A DNA stretch of 10,868 nucleotides from JAFKKS01 sp039808325 (GCA_039808325.1 JBDHSU010000135.1:1-10868), one strand, 5' to 3'; counted from the first letter of the stretch, positions 1-6,916 are shown. Numbers and translations: made by a program. The notes: a model not told the origin generated them from the sequence alone.

Positions 1-250
1 GCGTATCGATGAGGTTGAGGATGTAGTCCTTGCCGTCCTTCGCGCGGTAGGTCAGGCGCACGGTCTGCGCCTTGATCGTGATGCCGCGCTCGCGCTCGAT
101 GTCCATCGAGTCGAGCACCTGCTCCTTCATCTCGCGCGCCTCGAGGCCGCCGGTGAGCTGGATCAGGCGGTCGGCAAGCGTCGACTTCCCATGGTCGATA
201 TGGGCGACGATCGCGAAGTTGCGGATATTCTCGATGGGGCTGGCCGTCAT
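1..250 (-). CDS. lepA: Elongation factor 4 (LepA), N-terminal part, truncated by window edge
   Basis: LepA is a ribosome-dependent translational GTPase that back-translocates or remodels stalled ribosomes. Only the first 83 residues are present, of about 600 in the family. They carry the family's opening block: the P-loop AHIDHGKST at residues 16-24, then QVLDSMDIERERGITIKAQT around 44-63 (the switch I/G2 region), and the start of the G3 motif (LIDT) at the edge. HIDHGKSTLADRLIQ separates LepA from TypA/BipA and EF-G. The ATG at 250-248 is chosen because the protein then begins a few residues before the conserved IRNF. No in-frame upstream ATG exists within at least 50 bases, and the ribosome binding site in front is weak. 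No clear promoter was seen in the 127 bases separating it from the upstream gene on the same strand. Confidence 0.95.
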   Translation of the reverse strand, partial: MTASPIENIRNFAIVAHIDHGKSTLADRLIQLTGGLEAREMKEQVLDSMDIERERGITIKAQTVRLTYRAKDGKDYILNLIDT

Positions 251-353
251 GGCGCGCGCAATAGCATTCGCCCGTGCCAAGGGGAAGGGTTCGGCCCTTA
301 CCGGTTGGGCGCGCCCCCTTTTGGCGCCGTTCGCGGCCGGGGGCGAGGCGTTC

Positions 354-369
354 GCCGCGCAAGCGCGGC
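354..369 (-). terminator. GC-rich hairpin after the metzincin two-gene unit (possible terminator)
   Basis: The stem GCCGCG/CGCGGC with a 4-base loop lies 8 bases past the stop codon of the small membrane protein gene, in its reading direction, and upstream of lepA. It could stop or slow transcription. However, no U-rich tail follows it, and GC-rich inverted repeats are common in DNA of this composition, so the call is weak. Confidence 0.3.
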
Positions 370-377
370 AGAGCAGG

Positions 378-806
378 CTACCCGCAGGTGGATTCGGTGA
401 ATGTCGGTCGCGGCGCGTCCCACTGCGTGCCGATCTCGGCCGCGACGCGCTCCAGCTTCGCCTGGGCGCGCACCAGCCCCATGATCTTGCCGAGCGCGGT
501 CCCGGCGACGGCCCCGGCCGCGAGAACGCCGGCGTCCGCCCAGCCGAAGCCGGGGTCCCCCGCACCGGCGACGGCAAGCCAGAGGCCGGACAGGAGGAGG
601 CCGCTTATCGTGCCCAGCGAAGCCTCGCCGCAGGCGCAGGCGCCGTAGGCGCGGTTCAGTTGCCGCTCCCACCTTGCGCGCTGCTCCTCGCTCAGCGTGT
701 CGGTCTCGAACCGGATGATTCCGCGCGGGCGCGGCTGCATCAGCGGCATCACCGACAGCGCGCGCAGGTCCGCCGGTGTGCGGATGACGCGATAAACGTC
801 TTCCAT
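378..806 (-). CDS. Small two-TM hypothetical protein coupled to the metzincin gene
   Basis: I do not recognise a named family for this 142-residue protein. The N-terminal half (1-55) is charged and probably cytosolic, with an Arg/Glu-rich helix at about 39-53. A CACGE motif follows at 57-61. Two hydrophobic, Gly/Ala-rich segments then span about 62-82 and 91-112, with GxxxG-like spacing suited to helix packing. A short charged helix and a Cys-Gly C-terminus close it. The ATG at 806 has a strong purine-rich ribosome binding site (GGGGGGAG) that overlaps the stop codon of the preceding metzincin gene. With only 10 bases between the genes, co-transcription and translational coupling are likely. 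A role with the protease (membrane partner, substrate or inhibitor) is inferred from position alone. Confidence 0.75.
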   Translation of the reverse strand: MEDVYRVIRTPADLRALSVMPLMQPRPRGIIRFETDTLSEEQRARWERQLNRAYGACACGEASLGTISGLLLSGLWLAVAGAGDPGFGWADAGVLAAGAVAGTALGKIMGLVRAQAKLERVAAEIGTQWDAPRPTFTESTCG

Positions 807-816
807 CGCTCCCCCC

Positions 817-2004
817 TCAGAAATACGTCACGTGCTTGGAGGCGCGCACCGCCAGCACCTGCCAGTCGTACATCTGAAAATCCATGACGTTGCCGATGGT
901 CGGTCGTGGCGTGCCCATCAGGTTGGTCGGATTGTCGTTTGAATCGAGGTGCCAGAGGTTGGTCGCGTGCCCGAGCTCGTGGCAGGTCACGCGCCGCGCA
1001 TCCTCGACCGGAGGCATGATGGGCCCTCCCGGCGAGAGCGGCGTCGGCGACGTGACGGTGACGAAGTCCACGATCCATTGGCCGCAGCCGTCGCGGCCAC
1101 CGGCGATGCTGCGCACGAAGAAGACGCTGACCGGGCCGCCGTACCCGATGATTCGCCGCCAGGCGCCGTAGAAGCAGTAGGTCGTCATCAGCAGGTTGAA
1201 CTTCGATCCGGCGGTGCCGAGGTCGGCGGCGAAGCCGTCCGCGTTGCACGAAGGATCGAGCGTGTCGACGTCGCCCGGCTCGCGGCGCAGCACGGTGATC
1301 CAGTCCGCGGTCACGGTCGGCGCGTCGCCGAAGCCGGTCGCGTATTGGAACGGCGCCGACGGCATCAGCCGGATGTTGGCGTCGCGCTTGAGGATGTTGG
1401 CGGCGACCTGCAACTGGTCCACCGCGTAATTGATGTCCGAGAGAACGGGATTCGAGCGCTCGTCCGCCAGCACCACGGCGCACACGCGCAGGCGCTTCTC
1501 GGGGCGGACGCCAATCAGCCCGATCAGCGAGTCGAAGAGCGAGACGATCGCCCAGAAGATGGCCGTCCCGAGACTGAGCCCCCAGCGGATCAAGCCGCCG
1601 ATGAGCGGGATCGAGAGAATGATCGAAAGGAAGGCCGCGATCCCGGAGAGCACCCAGCCGAAGATGCTTTCGATCGTCACGCCGGCGAAGTTGACGACGG
1701 CGGTCGCCACGTCCCATGCGATGCAGATGGCGGTCGTTGTGATCGCCCACCCGACGCAGACGACTTTCGCGATCCATACGAAGCCGTGGCAGACGATATT
1801 GGAGACCCAGACCGATACCCTGCAGATCAGGGAGATGATCTTGCAGCCCCAACTGCACGGCCACCAGTCGCAACAGTTGCGGTCCCACGAACGGCATTCG
1901 CTATAGCCGTCGTCGCGCCAGTCGTTGCACTCGTCGTGACCTTGGTCTTCCCACGAATTGCAGCGTTTGTGGCGCTGCTCGCCCCACTTCAAGCATTTCG
2001 GCAT
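817..2004 (-). CDS. Membrane-associated metzincin-type zinc protease with N-terminal Cys/Trp repeats
   Basis: The 395-residue protein has three parts. Residues 4-47 are hydrophilic repeats beginning CxxW with Cys every 11 residues. Residues 50-165 are hydrophobic, first continuing the 11-residue Cys spacing (50, 61, 72, 83, 94), then forming two or more probable membrane or membrane-embedded helices. Residues 170-395 look like a protease domain. The zinc motif HELGHATNLWH (342-352) fits HExxHxxG/NxxH, with Asn in the usual Gly place. E343 would be the general base, H342, H346 and H352 the ligands, and NLMG (361-364) or NVMD (372-375) a Met-turn. A helix at about 190-210 precedes it, as expected for the upper metzincin subdomain. 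No standard signal peptide is seen. The ATG at 2004 follows a G-rich site (CCGGGGGG). Protease class is a motif-based inference; substrate unknown. It is the first gene of a two-gene unit. Confidence 0.72.
   Translation of the reverse strand: MPKCLKWGEQRHKRCNSWEDQGHDECNDWRDDGYSECRSWDRNCCDWWPCSWGCKIISLICRVSVWVSNIVCHGFVWIAKVVCVGWAITTTAICIAWDVATAVVNFAGVTIESIFGWVLSGIAAFLSIILSIPLIGGLIRWGLSLGTAIFWAIVSLFDSLIGLIGVRPEKRLRVCAVVLADERSNPVLSDINYAVDQLQVAANILKRDANIRLMPSAPFQYATGFGDAPTVTADWITVLRREPGDVDTLDPSCNADGFAADLGTAGSKFNLLMTTYCFYGAWRRIIGYGGPVSVFFVRSIAGGRDGCGQWIVDFVTVTSPTPLSPGGPIMPPVEDARRVTCHELGHATNLWHLDSNDNPTNLMGTPRPTIGNVMDFQMYDWQVLAVRASKHVTYF
1714..1995 (-). repeat. Protein-level 11-residue Cys/Trp repeat block (metzincin residues 4-97)
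   Basis: Cys occurs at residues 4, 15, 26 and 37, each followed three residues later by Trp (7, 18, 29, 40). The units are CLKWGEQRHKR, CNSWEDQGHDE, CNDWRDDGYSE and a partial CRSWDRN. A CC/WW/C-rich linker (44-54) follows. A second series then has Cys at 50, 61, 72, 83 and 94, with Trp at 52, 66, 77, 86 and 97, and hydrophobic residues between. The spacing is exactly 11 within each series, while the surrounding character changes from strongly polar to hydrophobic. The DNA units differ in sequence, so this is an old protein repeat kept by selection rather than a recent tandem duplication. Confidence 0.8.
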
Positions 2005-2144
2005 TGTCGCCCCCCGGCGATGCGTCGAAGCTATGTCGGATTCTTCGATGAAGCTAAACGGTCGTCGCGAACTCCACGTGGGTCAGTCTGATAAGGCTCA
2101 GCCAGCGAAGCGTAGTTTTAGGCGAGGCAACCGGCAAGGCGAGG

Positions 2145-2160
2145 GGGGACGCTTGTCCCC
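2145..2160. terminator. Perfect 6-bp hairpin in spacer between FAD oxidase and metzincin genes
   Basis: GGGGAC and GTCCCC are separated by a GCTT loop. The hairpin sits about 65 bases beyond the stop codon of the minus-strand FAD oxidase gene, in the 220-base spacer before the metzincin gene. It may act as a terminator for the oxidase transcript, but no U-run follows on either strand. Nothing else in this spacer was convincing; no clear sigma-70 promoter for the metzincin gene was found. Confidence 0.25.
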
Positions 2161-2224
2161 GCTGCGCACAGATCACGCCGACGTCGTTTGACAGAGGCCG
2201 AACGGTACGGCGATGCGGTCGGCG

Positions 2225-3817
2225 CTAGACGTCGATCAGGACGCCGGCATTGAGCAGCCCCTGCGGATCGAGCGTCTTCTTCGCCGCGCGCAGCGCTTCG
2301 GCGAAGAGAGGCGGGCGCTGGCGGTCGTACCAGGGACGATGGTCGCGCCCGACCGCATGGTGATGCGTGACGGTGCCGCCGTTGTCGATCACCGCATCGA
2401 GCGCGCGCGACTTGATTGCGAGCCACTGCTCCGCGAGTTGCCCGTGCTTGCCGAGCGCATGGAACGAGAAGTAGGGCGCCGGCCCGTCCGGATAGACGTG
2501 GGTGACGCGGCAGGTGACGTTGCCCGCTTGGCCGGACACGTCCTTCACCGCTTGCGCCGTCGCGTCCTTCACCGCGTCGTGGAACGCTTCGAAGCGGTCC
2601 CAGGTGATCGACGTTTCGAACGTGTCGTCGATGATGCCCATCGGCAGCGTCACTTCACGGATGTACGGCATCCGTATGAAGGCGGTGCGCCAGCGGTCCG
2701 CCGCGCCCGCGCGATGCGCGTCGGCGCCGCCGATCTCGCCGGCGTCGCCGCCGTGGTCGCGGCAGCATTCGAGCGCGCGCGCCATCCACGCGGCGACATC
2801 GTGATCGCCGGATTCGAAAGCGAGCACCATCAGCGCGAACGAGCCGTCGCCCGCGCCGGTGTTCTTTGCCTCCTGCGGGTCGAGGATGCGGCAGTTCGCG
2901 GGATAAAGTCCGGACTGCGAAACGGCGCGCAGCGCCCGCGCGGCGGTGAAGAAATCCGGAAATAGCACCGCTCCGCCGGCGCGGAACTTCGGCCGGTCCT
3001 GCAGCCGCACCCAGGCGCGCGTGATGACGCCGAGGATACCTTCCGAGCCGATGAACATGCGGTCGGGCGAAGGGCCGGCGCCGGAGCCGGGCAGACGCCG
3101 CGTTTCGACGATGCCTTTCGGCGTCACGACACGCAGCGATTCCACGAGATCGTCGATATGCGTGTAGAGCGTCGCGAAGTGTCCGCCCGAACGTGTCGCG
3201 ATCCAGCCGCCGAGCGTCGAATATTCGAAGCTCTGAGGGAAGTGCCGCAAGGTCACGCCATGCGGTTTGAGCTGCGCTTCGAGCGCGGGGCCATAGGTGC
3301 CGCCGTCGATCAGCGCCGCGCGCGACGCCTTGTCGACCTCGACCACCTGGCCCATGCCGCGCATGTCGAGCGAGACCGCCGCCTTCTGCCCGCGCTCGAT
3401 GCGGGGCTCGGTGCCGCCGCAGACGCTTGAGCCGCCGCCGTAGATGGCGACGGACGCCTGCGCGCTGCCCGCCCAGTCGAGCACCGCCGCGACCTCGGCT
3501 TCGCTGCGCGGCGTGGCGACGACGTCGGGCGCCGGCGAAAAATCGCCCGCCATCGCGCGTACATAGTCGGGGAACGACTGCGCATAGGTGTGCGTGAGAC
3601 GGTCGTGATGGTCGTTCGAACAGACCGCCGCGAGCGAAGCCGGCGGCATGATGCGTGGCGGTGCGAGCTTGATATCCGCTTCCTTGGCGACGGGGACGGT
3701 CTCGAAATCGGCCCGGCCGAAGCGCGCACGGTTGGTTGCGAGCGCGAACGCCTTCTCATCCTCGCTCAGGCCCTCGCCCTGCGAGCCCCATCCGAAATGC
3801 TTGCGGCGCGCTGCCAT
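2225..3817 (-). CDS. FAD-binding oxidase, alkyldihydroxyacetonephosphate synthase (AGPS)-like
   Basis: This 530-residue flavoprotein belongs to the VAO/PCMH-type FAD oxidase superfamily. It most resembles AGPS, which in eukaryotes exchanges the acyl group of acyl-DHAP for a fatty alcohol in ether-lipid synthesis. Visible landmarks are HFGWG at 7-11, PDVVATPRSEAEV at 97-109 opening the FAD domain, GGGSSVCGG at 127-135, the AGPS-like QSFEYSTLGGWIATRSGG at 195-212, and IGSEGILGVIT at 256-266. Near the C-terminus come CRVTHVYPDGPAPYF at 436-450, the HHH triad at 485-487 (the AGPS active-site His region), and LDPQGLLNAGVL at 517-528. The ATG at 3817 has a strong GAGGAG site six to seven bases upstream. 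It is divergent from aidB. Many bacterial homologues have no proven AGPS activity, so the substrate (ether lipid precursor, hydroxy acid or other) is uncertain. Cytosolic; no signal peptide. Confidence 0.88.
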   Translation of the reverse strand: MAARRKHFGWGSQGEGLSEDEKAFALATNRARFGRADFETVPVAKEADIKLAPPRIMPPASLAAVCSNDHHDRLTHTYAQSFPDYVRAMAGDFSPAPDVVATPRSEAEVAAVLDWAGSAQASVAIYGGGSSVCGGTEPRIERGQKAAVSLDMRGMGQVVEVDKASRAALIDGGTYGPALEAQLKPHGVTLRHFPQSFEYSTLGGWIATRSGGHFATLYTHIDDLVESLRVVTPKGIVETRRLPGSGAGPSPDRMFIGSEGILGVITRAWVRLQDRPKFRAGGAVLFPDFFTAARALRAVSQSGLYPANCRILDPQEAKNTGAGDGSFALMVLAFESGDHDVAAWMARALECCRDHGGDAGEIGGADAHRAGAADRWRTAFIRMPYIREVTLPMGIIDDTFETSITWDRFEAFHDAVKDATAQAVKDVSGQAGNVTCRVTHVYPDGPAPYFSFHALGKHGQLAEQWLAIKSRALDAVIDNGGTVTHHHAVGRDHRPWYDRQRPPLFAEALRAAKKTLDPQGLLNAGVLIDV

Positions 3818-3864
3818 GACGTCTCCTCGCTCTTATTTTGCTACTGTGGCCGCAGACGGCGCCA

Positions 3865-3879
3865 GGGCCGCCGCGGCCC
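3865..3879. promoter_or_regulatory. 15-base palindrome in divergent FAD oxidase/aidB promoter region
   Basis: GGGCCGC and GCGGCCC flank a central C in the middle of the 134-base spacer (3818-3951) between two divergently read genes. Such a site could bind a dimeric regulator controlling both genes. The spacer must hold both promoters, but no convincing -35/-10 pair was found. The GC-rich content makes chance palindromes fairly likely. Confidence 0.25.
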
Positions 3880-3951
3880 ATGGTGCATGCCCCGTCGGGA
3901 CGCGGCAAGCGCACCGGCAGCGAGGCTGCAACGATAATGTAGGAGGCGCGG

Positions 3952-5601
3952 ATGAACGACATGGCCGGCTACGCCACACATGAGGTCTTGAACCAGCCGC
4001 CTCCGCTCGCGGACTACGATGCCTACGCGACCGACCAGGCGCTCAAGGCCGCGGTGAACGTTTTCGATGCGGGGTGGGCCGAAACGAAATTCTCGGCGTG
4101 CGGGCGCACCGTCGGCTCCGCCGAGGTGCAGGAACTCGCGCGGCAGGCGAACCGCAACCTCCCGGAACTGCGCACGCACGACCGCTTCGGCAACCGCGTC
4201 GATCGCATCGACTTCCATCCAGCCTGGCATGGGCTGATGAAGCTCGCGATCGGACAGGAGGCGCATTCGCTCGCCTGGACGGCAAAGCGCGAGGGCGCGC
4301 AGGTCGCGCGCGCCGGCATTGCCTACCTCTGGAACCAGGGCGAGAACGGCATCTGCTGTCCGATCAGCATGACATATGCGGCGGTGCCGGTGTTGCGGCA
4401 GGATGCGGCGATTGCGGCGGAATGGGAGCCGCGCATCCTTTCCACCCGGTATGACGGCCGCCAGACGTGCGCCGCGGACAAGACCGGCGCCACCGTCGGC
4501 ATGGCGATGACCGAGAAACAGGGCGGCTCGGATCTGCGCCAGACGCAGACGGTCGCGCGGCCGAACGGCGACGGCACCTGGTCGATCACCGGGCACAAAT
4601 GGTTCTTCTCGGTGCCGCAGTCCGACGTGTTCCTCACGCTCGCGCGCACCGAGAGCGGGGTCTCCTGCTTCGTCGTTCCCGGCTGGCTGGAGGACGGGTC
4701 GCGCAACCGCCTGATGCTGCAGCGGCTCAAAGACAAGTGCGGCAACAAGTCGAACGCGTCGTCGGAAGTGGAATTCCGCGGCGCCGTCGGCCGGCTTCTC
4801 GGCGAGGAAGGGCGCGGCATCCGCACCATCATCCAGGTGACGCATCTCACGCGCCTCGATTGCGCGGTGAGTTCCGCCGGCCTGATGCGTCAGGCGGTGG
4901 CGCAGGCGGCGCATCACGTCACGCACCGCCGCGCCTTCCAGCGCGCGCTCATCGATCAGCCGGTGATGGCGAATGTCGTCGCCGACTTGGCGCTCGAGAG
5001 CGAGGCGGCGCTGTGGCTCGCGATGCGCTTCAACGCGGCGCTCGATCGCGCCGAGGCCGACGAGAGCGAGCGCCTCATCGGCCGCATCGGTGCGCCGATC
5101 GCGAAATATTGGATATGCAAACGCGCGTCCGCGGTCGCCTACGAGGCGCTCGAATGTCATGGCGGCAACGGCTTCATCGAGGATCACCTGATGGCGCGGC
5201 TCTACCGCGAGGCGCCGCTCAACGGTATCTGGGAAGGCACCGGCAACGTCATCTGTCTCGACGTGTTGCGCGCGATGATGCGCGAGCCGGATTGCGCGCA
5301 GGCGCTGCTGGCGGAATTGCGTACGGCGCGCGGCGGCAATGCGCGCTACGACGCCTTCGTCGATCGTTTGGCGCAGACGCTCGGCGAACTCGCGCGGCAT
5401 GAAGGGCAGGCGCGGCGCATCGTCGAGATGCTGGCGGTGGCGACGGCGGCGAGCCTGCTGATCCGTCATGCGCCGTCGCACGTCGCGGATGCTTATGTCG
5501 CGAGCCGGATGGGCGAGGCCTGGGCCGGTCATTTCGGCGACCTGCCGCCCGGCGTCGATACCGGCATGATTGCAAGGCGCGCGGTGCCGCAGGCGGCGTG
5601 A
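3952..5601 (+). CDS. aidB: AidB family acyl-CoA dehydrogenase-fold flavoprotein
   Basis: AidB is a tetrameric FAD protein of the acyl-CoA dehydrogenase fold. In E. coli it is induced in the adaptive response to alkylating agents and binds DNA. At 549 residues it is close to the E. coli length of about 541. The family opening THEVLNQPPPL is at 9-19. MTEKQGGSDLRQTQT at 186-200 is the flavin-facing loop, ECHGGNGFIEDHLMARLYRE lies at 401-420, and APLNGIWEGTGNVICLDVLR at 421-440. E428 sits where the acyl-CoA dehydrogenase catalytic Glu is found in AidB. The ATG at 3952 follows a perfect AGGAGG with 5-base spacing; an ATG three codons later is possible but worse placed. It is divergent from the AGPS-like flavoprotein, and no ada or alkB gene lies nearby. 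Whether it protects DNA, acts as a dehydrogenase, or both is not settled by sequence. Confidence 0.93.
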   Translation: MNDMAGYATHEVLNQPPPLADYDAYATDQALKAAVNVFDAGWAETKFSACGRTVGSAEVQELARQANRNLPELRTHDRFGNRVDRIDFHPAWHGLMKLAIGQEAHSLAWTAKREGAQVARAGIAYLWNQGENGICCPISMTYAAVPVLRQDAAIAAEWEPRILSTRYDGRQTCAADKTGATVGMAMTEKQGGSDLRQTQTVARPNGDGTWSITGHKWFFSVPQSDVFLTLARTESGVSCFVVPGWLEDGSRNRLMLQRLKDKCGNKSNASSEVEFRGAVGRLLGEEGRGIRTIIQVTHLTRLDCAVSSAGLMRQAVAQAAHHVTHRRAFQRALIDQPVMANVVADLALESEAALWLAMRFNAALDRAEADESERLIGRIGAPIAKYWICKRASAVAYEALECHGGNGFIEDHLMARLYREAPLNGIWEGTGNVICLDVLRAMMREPDCAQALLAELRTARGGNARYDAFVDRLAQTLGELARHEGQARRIVEMLAVATAASLLIRHAPSHVADAYVASRMGEAWAGHFGDLPPGVDTGMIARRAVPQAA

Positions 5602-5665
5602 CATCGGCAGGGCGAATCCGGTGCCTCGGGCAAGAAGACTCGTCGGTTGCAGGCGCCAAATTGTT

Positions 5666-5678
5666 GTTCGCGGCGAAC
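5666..5678. promoter_or_regulatory. 13-base palindrome upstream of the TRAP operon
   Basis: GTTCGC and GCGAAC flank a central G, five bases before the FadR-like site described next. Two inverted repeats so close together in the 239-base spacer between aidB and the TRAP operon suggest a control region. The regulator is unknown, and chance is possible. Confidence 0.3.
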
Positions 5679-5682
5679 GTAA

Positions 5683-5693
5683 TTGTCTGACAA
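5683..5693 (+). promoter_or_regulatory. Candidate GntR/FadR-type operator for the TRAP operon
   Basis: TTGTCTGACAA is a perfect inverted repeat with 5-base arms around one central base. It matches every fixed position of the FadR-subfamily operator pattern TNGTNNNACNA. FCD-domain GntR regulators of this type often control TRAP transporters and the catabolic enzymes beside them. The site lies 147 bases before the binding-protein start codon. A TTGACG hexamer at 5708-5713 could be a -35 element just downstream, but the -10 region 17-18 bases later is poor. No regulator gene is present in the window. Confidence 0.42.
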
Positions 5694-5790
5694 AGCGACA
5701 TCGCCGGTTGACGCCGGTGCGACGACGTGGAGACTACGCCGCGCGCGACTGGCCATAGCCGGTCGCAACGGCGGGGGCATAGGGGAATAA

Positions 5791-5804
5791 AGGTCCGACG
5801 ACCT
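5791..5804 (+). promoter_or_regulatory. Small inverted repeat in the leader of the TRAP operon
   Basis: AGGTC and GACCT flank a CGAC loop about 20 bases before the ribosome binding site of the substrate-binding protein gene. It could be a leader hairpin or an operator half-site pair. The arms are only five bases, so the call is weak. Confidence 0.2.
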
Positions 5805-5840
5805 CGTGATCAGATAAGGGCCTTGGAGGAGGGACAGTTC

Positions 5841-6902
5841 ATGACGATACGAATGATGATCGCCGCGGTCGTGGCGACGACTGCACTTGCGTCGCTCTCA
5901 GCCGGTGCCGCCGAGCTTCCGAAGACAAAAATCAAGGTCATCGGAAATTACAGCACGCTGTTGCAGACCAAGGAGGTCGAGAAGCCGTTCTGGACGGAGA
6001 CGATCTCAAAGGATTCGAATGGCCAGGTCACGGCCGATTACAACATGCAGGATGTCCTCGGGATCAAGGATTTCTCGCTTCTGCGTCTGACTCAATCCGG
6101 CGTCGCCGACGCTGGCGTCGGCGACATCTCCAAGATGGCGGGTGACGATCCGGTGTTTGAAGGATGCGACCTCGCGGGCGTCACGAGCGAGCCCGACATG
6201 GCCCGCAAGGCTTGCGATGCCTGGAAGCCGACGATGGAAGAGGCGATGCAGAAGAAATTCAATGCACGCCTCGTCGCCCTCGGCAACAATCCGCCGATCG
6301 TTTTCTGGTGCAACAAGCCGATCAAGGGCTTGAGCGACCTTAAGGGGCTCAAGGTCCGCGTTTTCAATACGACGCAATCGGACTTTGTGACCGCCGTCGG
6401 CGGCACCACGGTGACGATGGCGTTTGGTGAGGTCGTTCCTGCCTTGCAGCGGGGTGTCGTGGATTGCGCGCTCACCGGAACGCTCTCCGGCAATACGGCG
6501 GGCTGGCCGGAAGTGTCCACGCATCTCTATCCGCTGCCGATGGGATGGTCGATCTATTACACCGCGGTCAACGAGGATTCCTGGAAGGCGTGGAAGCCGG
6601 AAGTCCAGAAGTTCATGAGCGGAGAGTTCACCAAGCTCGAGAACATGAACTGGGATCTCGGGACCAAAGCGACGGAGCAGGGCGTAAACTGCAACATCGG
6701 CAATGACCCCTGCACGCTTGGTAAAAAGGGGAAGATGACCTTGGTGCCGCTCGCCGAAGCGGACGCGGCGAAGCGCGCCGACATCATTCAGAATGTCGTT
6801 CTTCTCAAATGGGGCAAGCGCTGCGGAAAAGCTTGTGCCTCGAAGTGGAATGATACGGTCGGCAAGGTGGTCGGGCTGACGATTCCGCTGGATAAGCTCT
6901 AA
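5841..6902 (+). CDS. TRAP transporter periplasmic substrate-binding protein (DctP family)
   Basis: This protein captures a small organic acid in the periplasm and delivers it to the DctQM membrane subunits for uptake driven by an ion gradient. It has 353 residues. A signal peptide covers about 1-24, with the hydrophobic stretch AAVVATTALASL and likely cleavage near AGAA|E. The DctP-like region follows: GLKVRVFNTTQSDF at 169-182 holds the Arg (R173) that normally pairs with the substrate carboxylate, and GEVVPALQRGVVDCA at 196-210 is the usual inter-lobe helix and strand. Eight cysteines (109, 125, 157, 209, 284, 291, 328, 332) lie in the mature part. That is many for this family and suggests disulfides. 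The ATG at 5841 was chosen over a longer open frame because GGAGGAGGG precedes it by seven bases and the signal peptide begins there. The ligand cannot be named from sequence. Confidence 0.93.
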   Translation: MTIRMMIAAVVATTALASLSAGAAELPKTKIKVIGNYSTLLQTKEVEKPFWTETISKDSNGQVTADYNMQDVLGIKDFSLLRLTQSGVADAGVGDISKMAGDDPVFEGCDLAGVTSEPDMARKACDAWKPTMEEAMQKKFNARLVALGNNPPIVFWCNKPIKGLSDLKGLKVRVFNTTQSDFVTAVGGTTVTMAFGEVVPALQRGVVDCALTGTLSGNTAGWPEVSTHLYPLPMGWSIYYTAVNEDSWKAWKPEVQKFMSGEFTKLENMNWDLGTKATEQGVNCNIGNDPCTLGKKGKMTLVPLAEADAAKRADIIQNVVLLKWGKRCGKACASKWNDTVGKVVGLTIPLDKL

Positions 6903-6916
6903 GCGGCGTGACCGGC

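Noticed and set aside
72..887. Plus-strand open frame across lepA, the spacer and the small membrane protein gene
   Set aside because: It crosses two minus-strand genes and is low-complexity Arg/Ala sequence; a shadow.
949..2091. Long plus-strand open frame (380 codons) opposite the metzincin gene
   Set aside because: The translation is Arg/Asp/Ala-rich with no motifs, typical of an antisense shadow in high-GC DNA. The minus-strand frame has the zinc motif, ordered repeats and hydrophobic segments.
2188..2193. Plus-strand TTGACA resembling a -35 box
   Set aside because: No acceptable -10 lies 16-18 bases later, and no plus-strand gene follows.
3933..3938. GATAAT resembling a -10 box before aidB
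   Set aside because: It ends two bases before the ribosome binding site, so transcription would start inside that site, and there is no -35 partner.
3841..5604. Minus-strand open frame of 587 codons opposite aidB
   Set aside because: Arg/Ala/His-rich, without recognisable domains. The plus strand encodes a full-length AidB with all family motifs.
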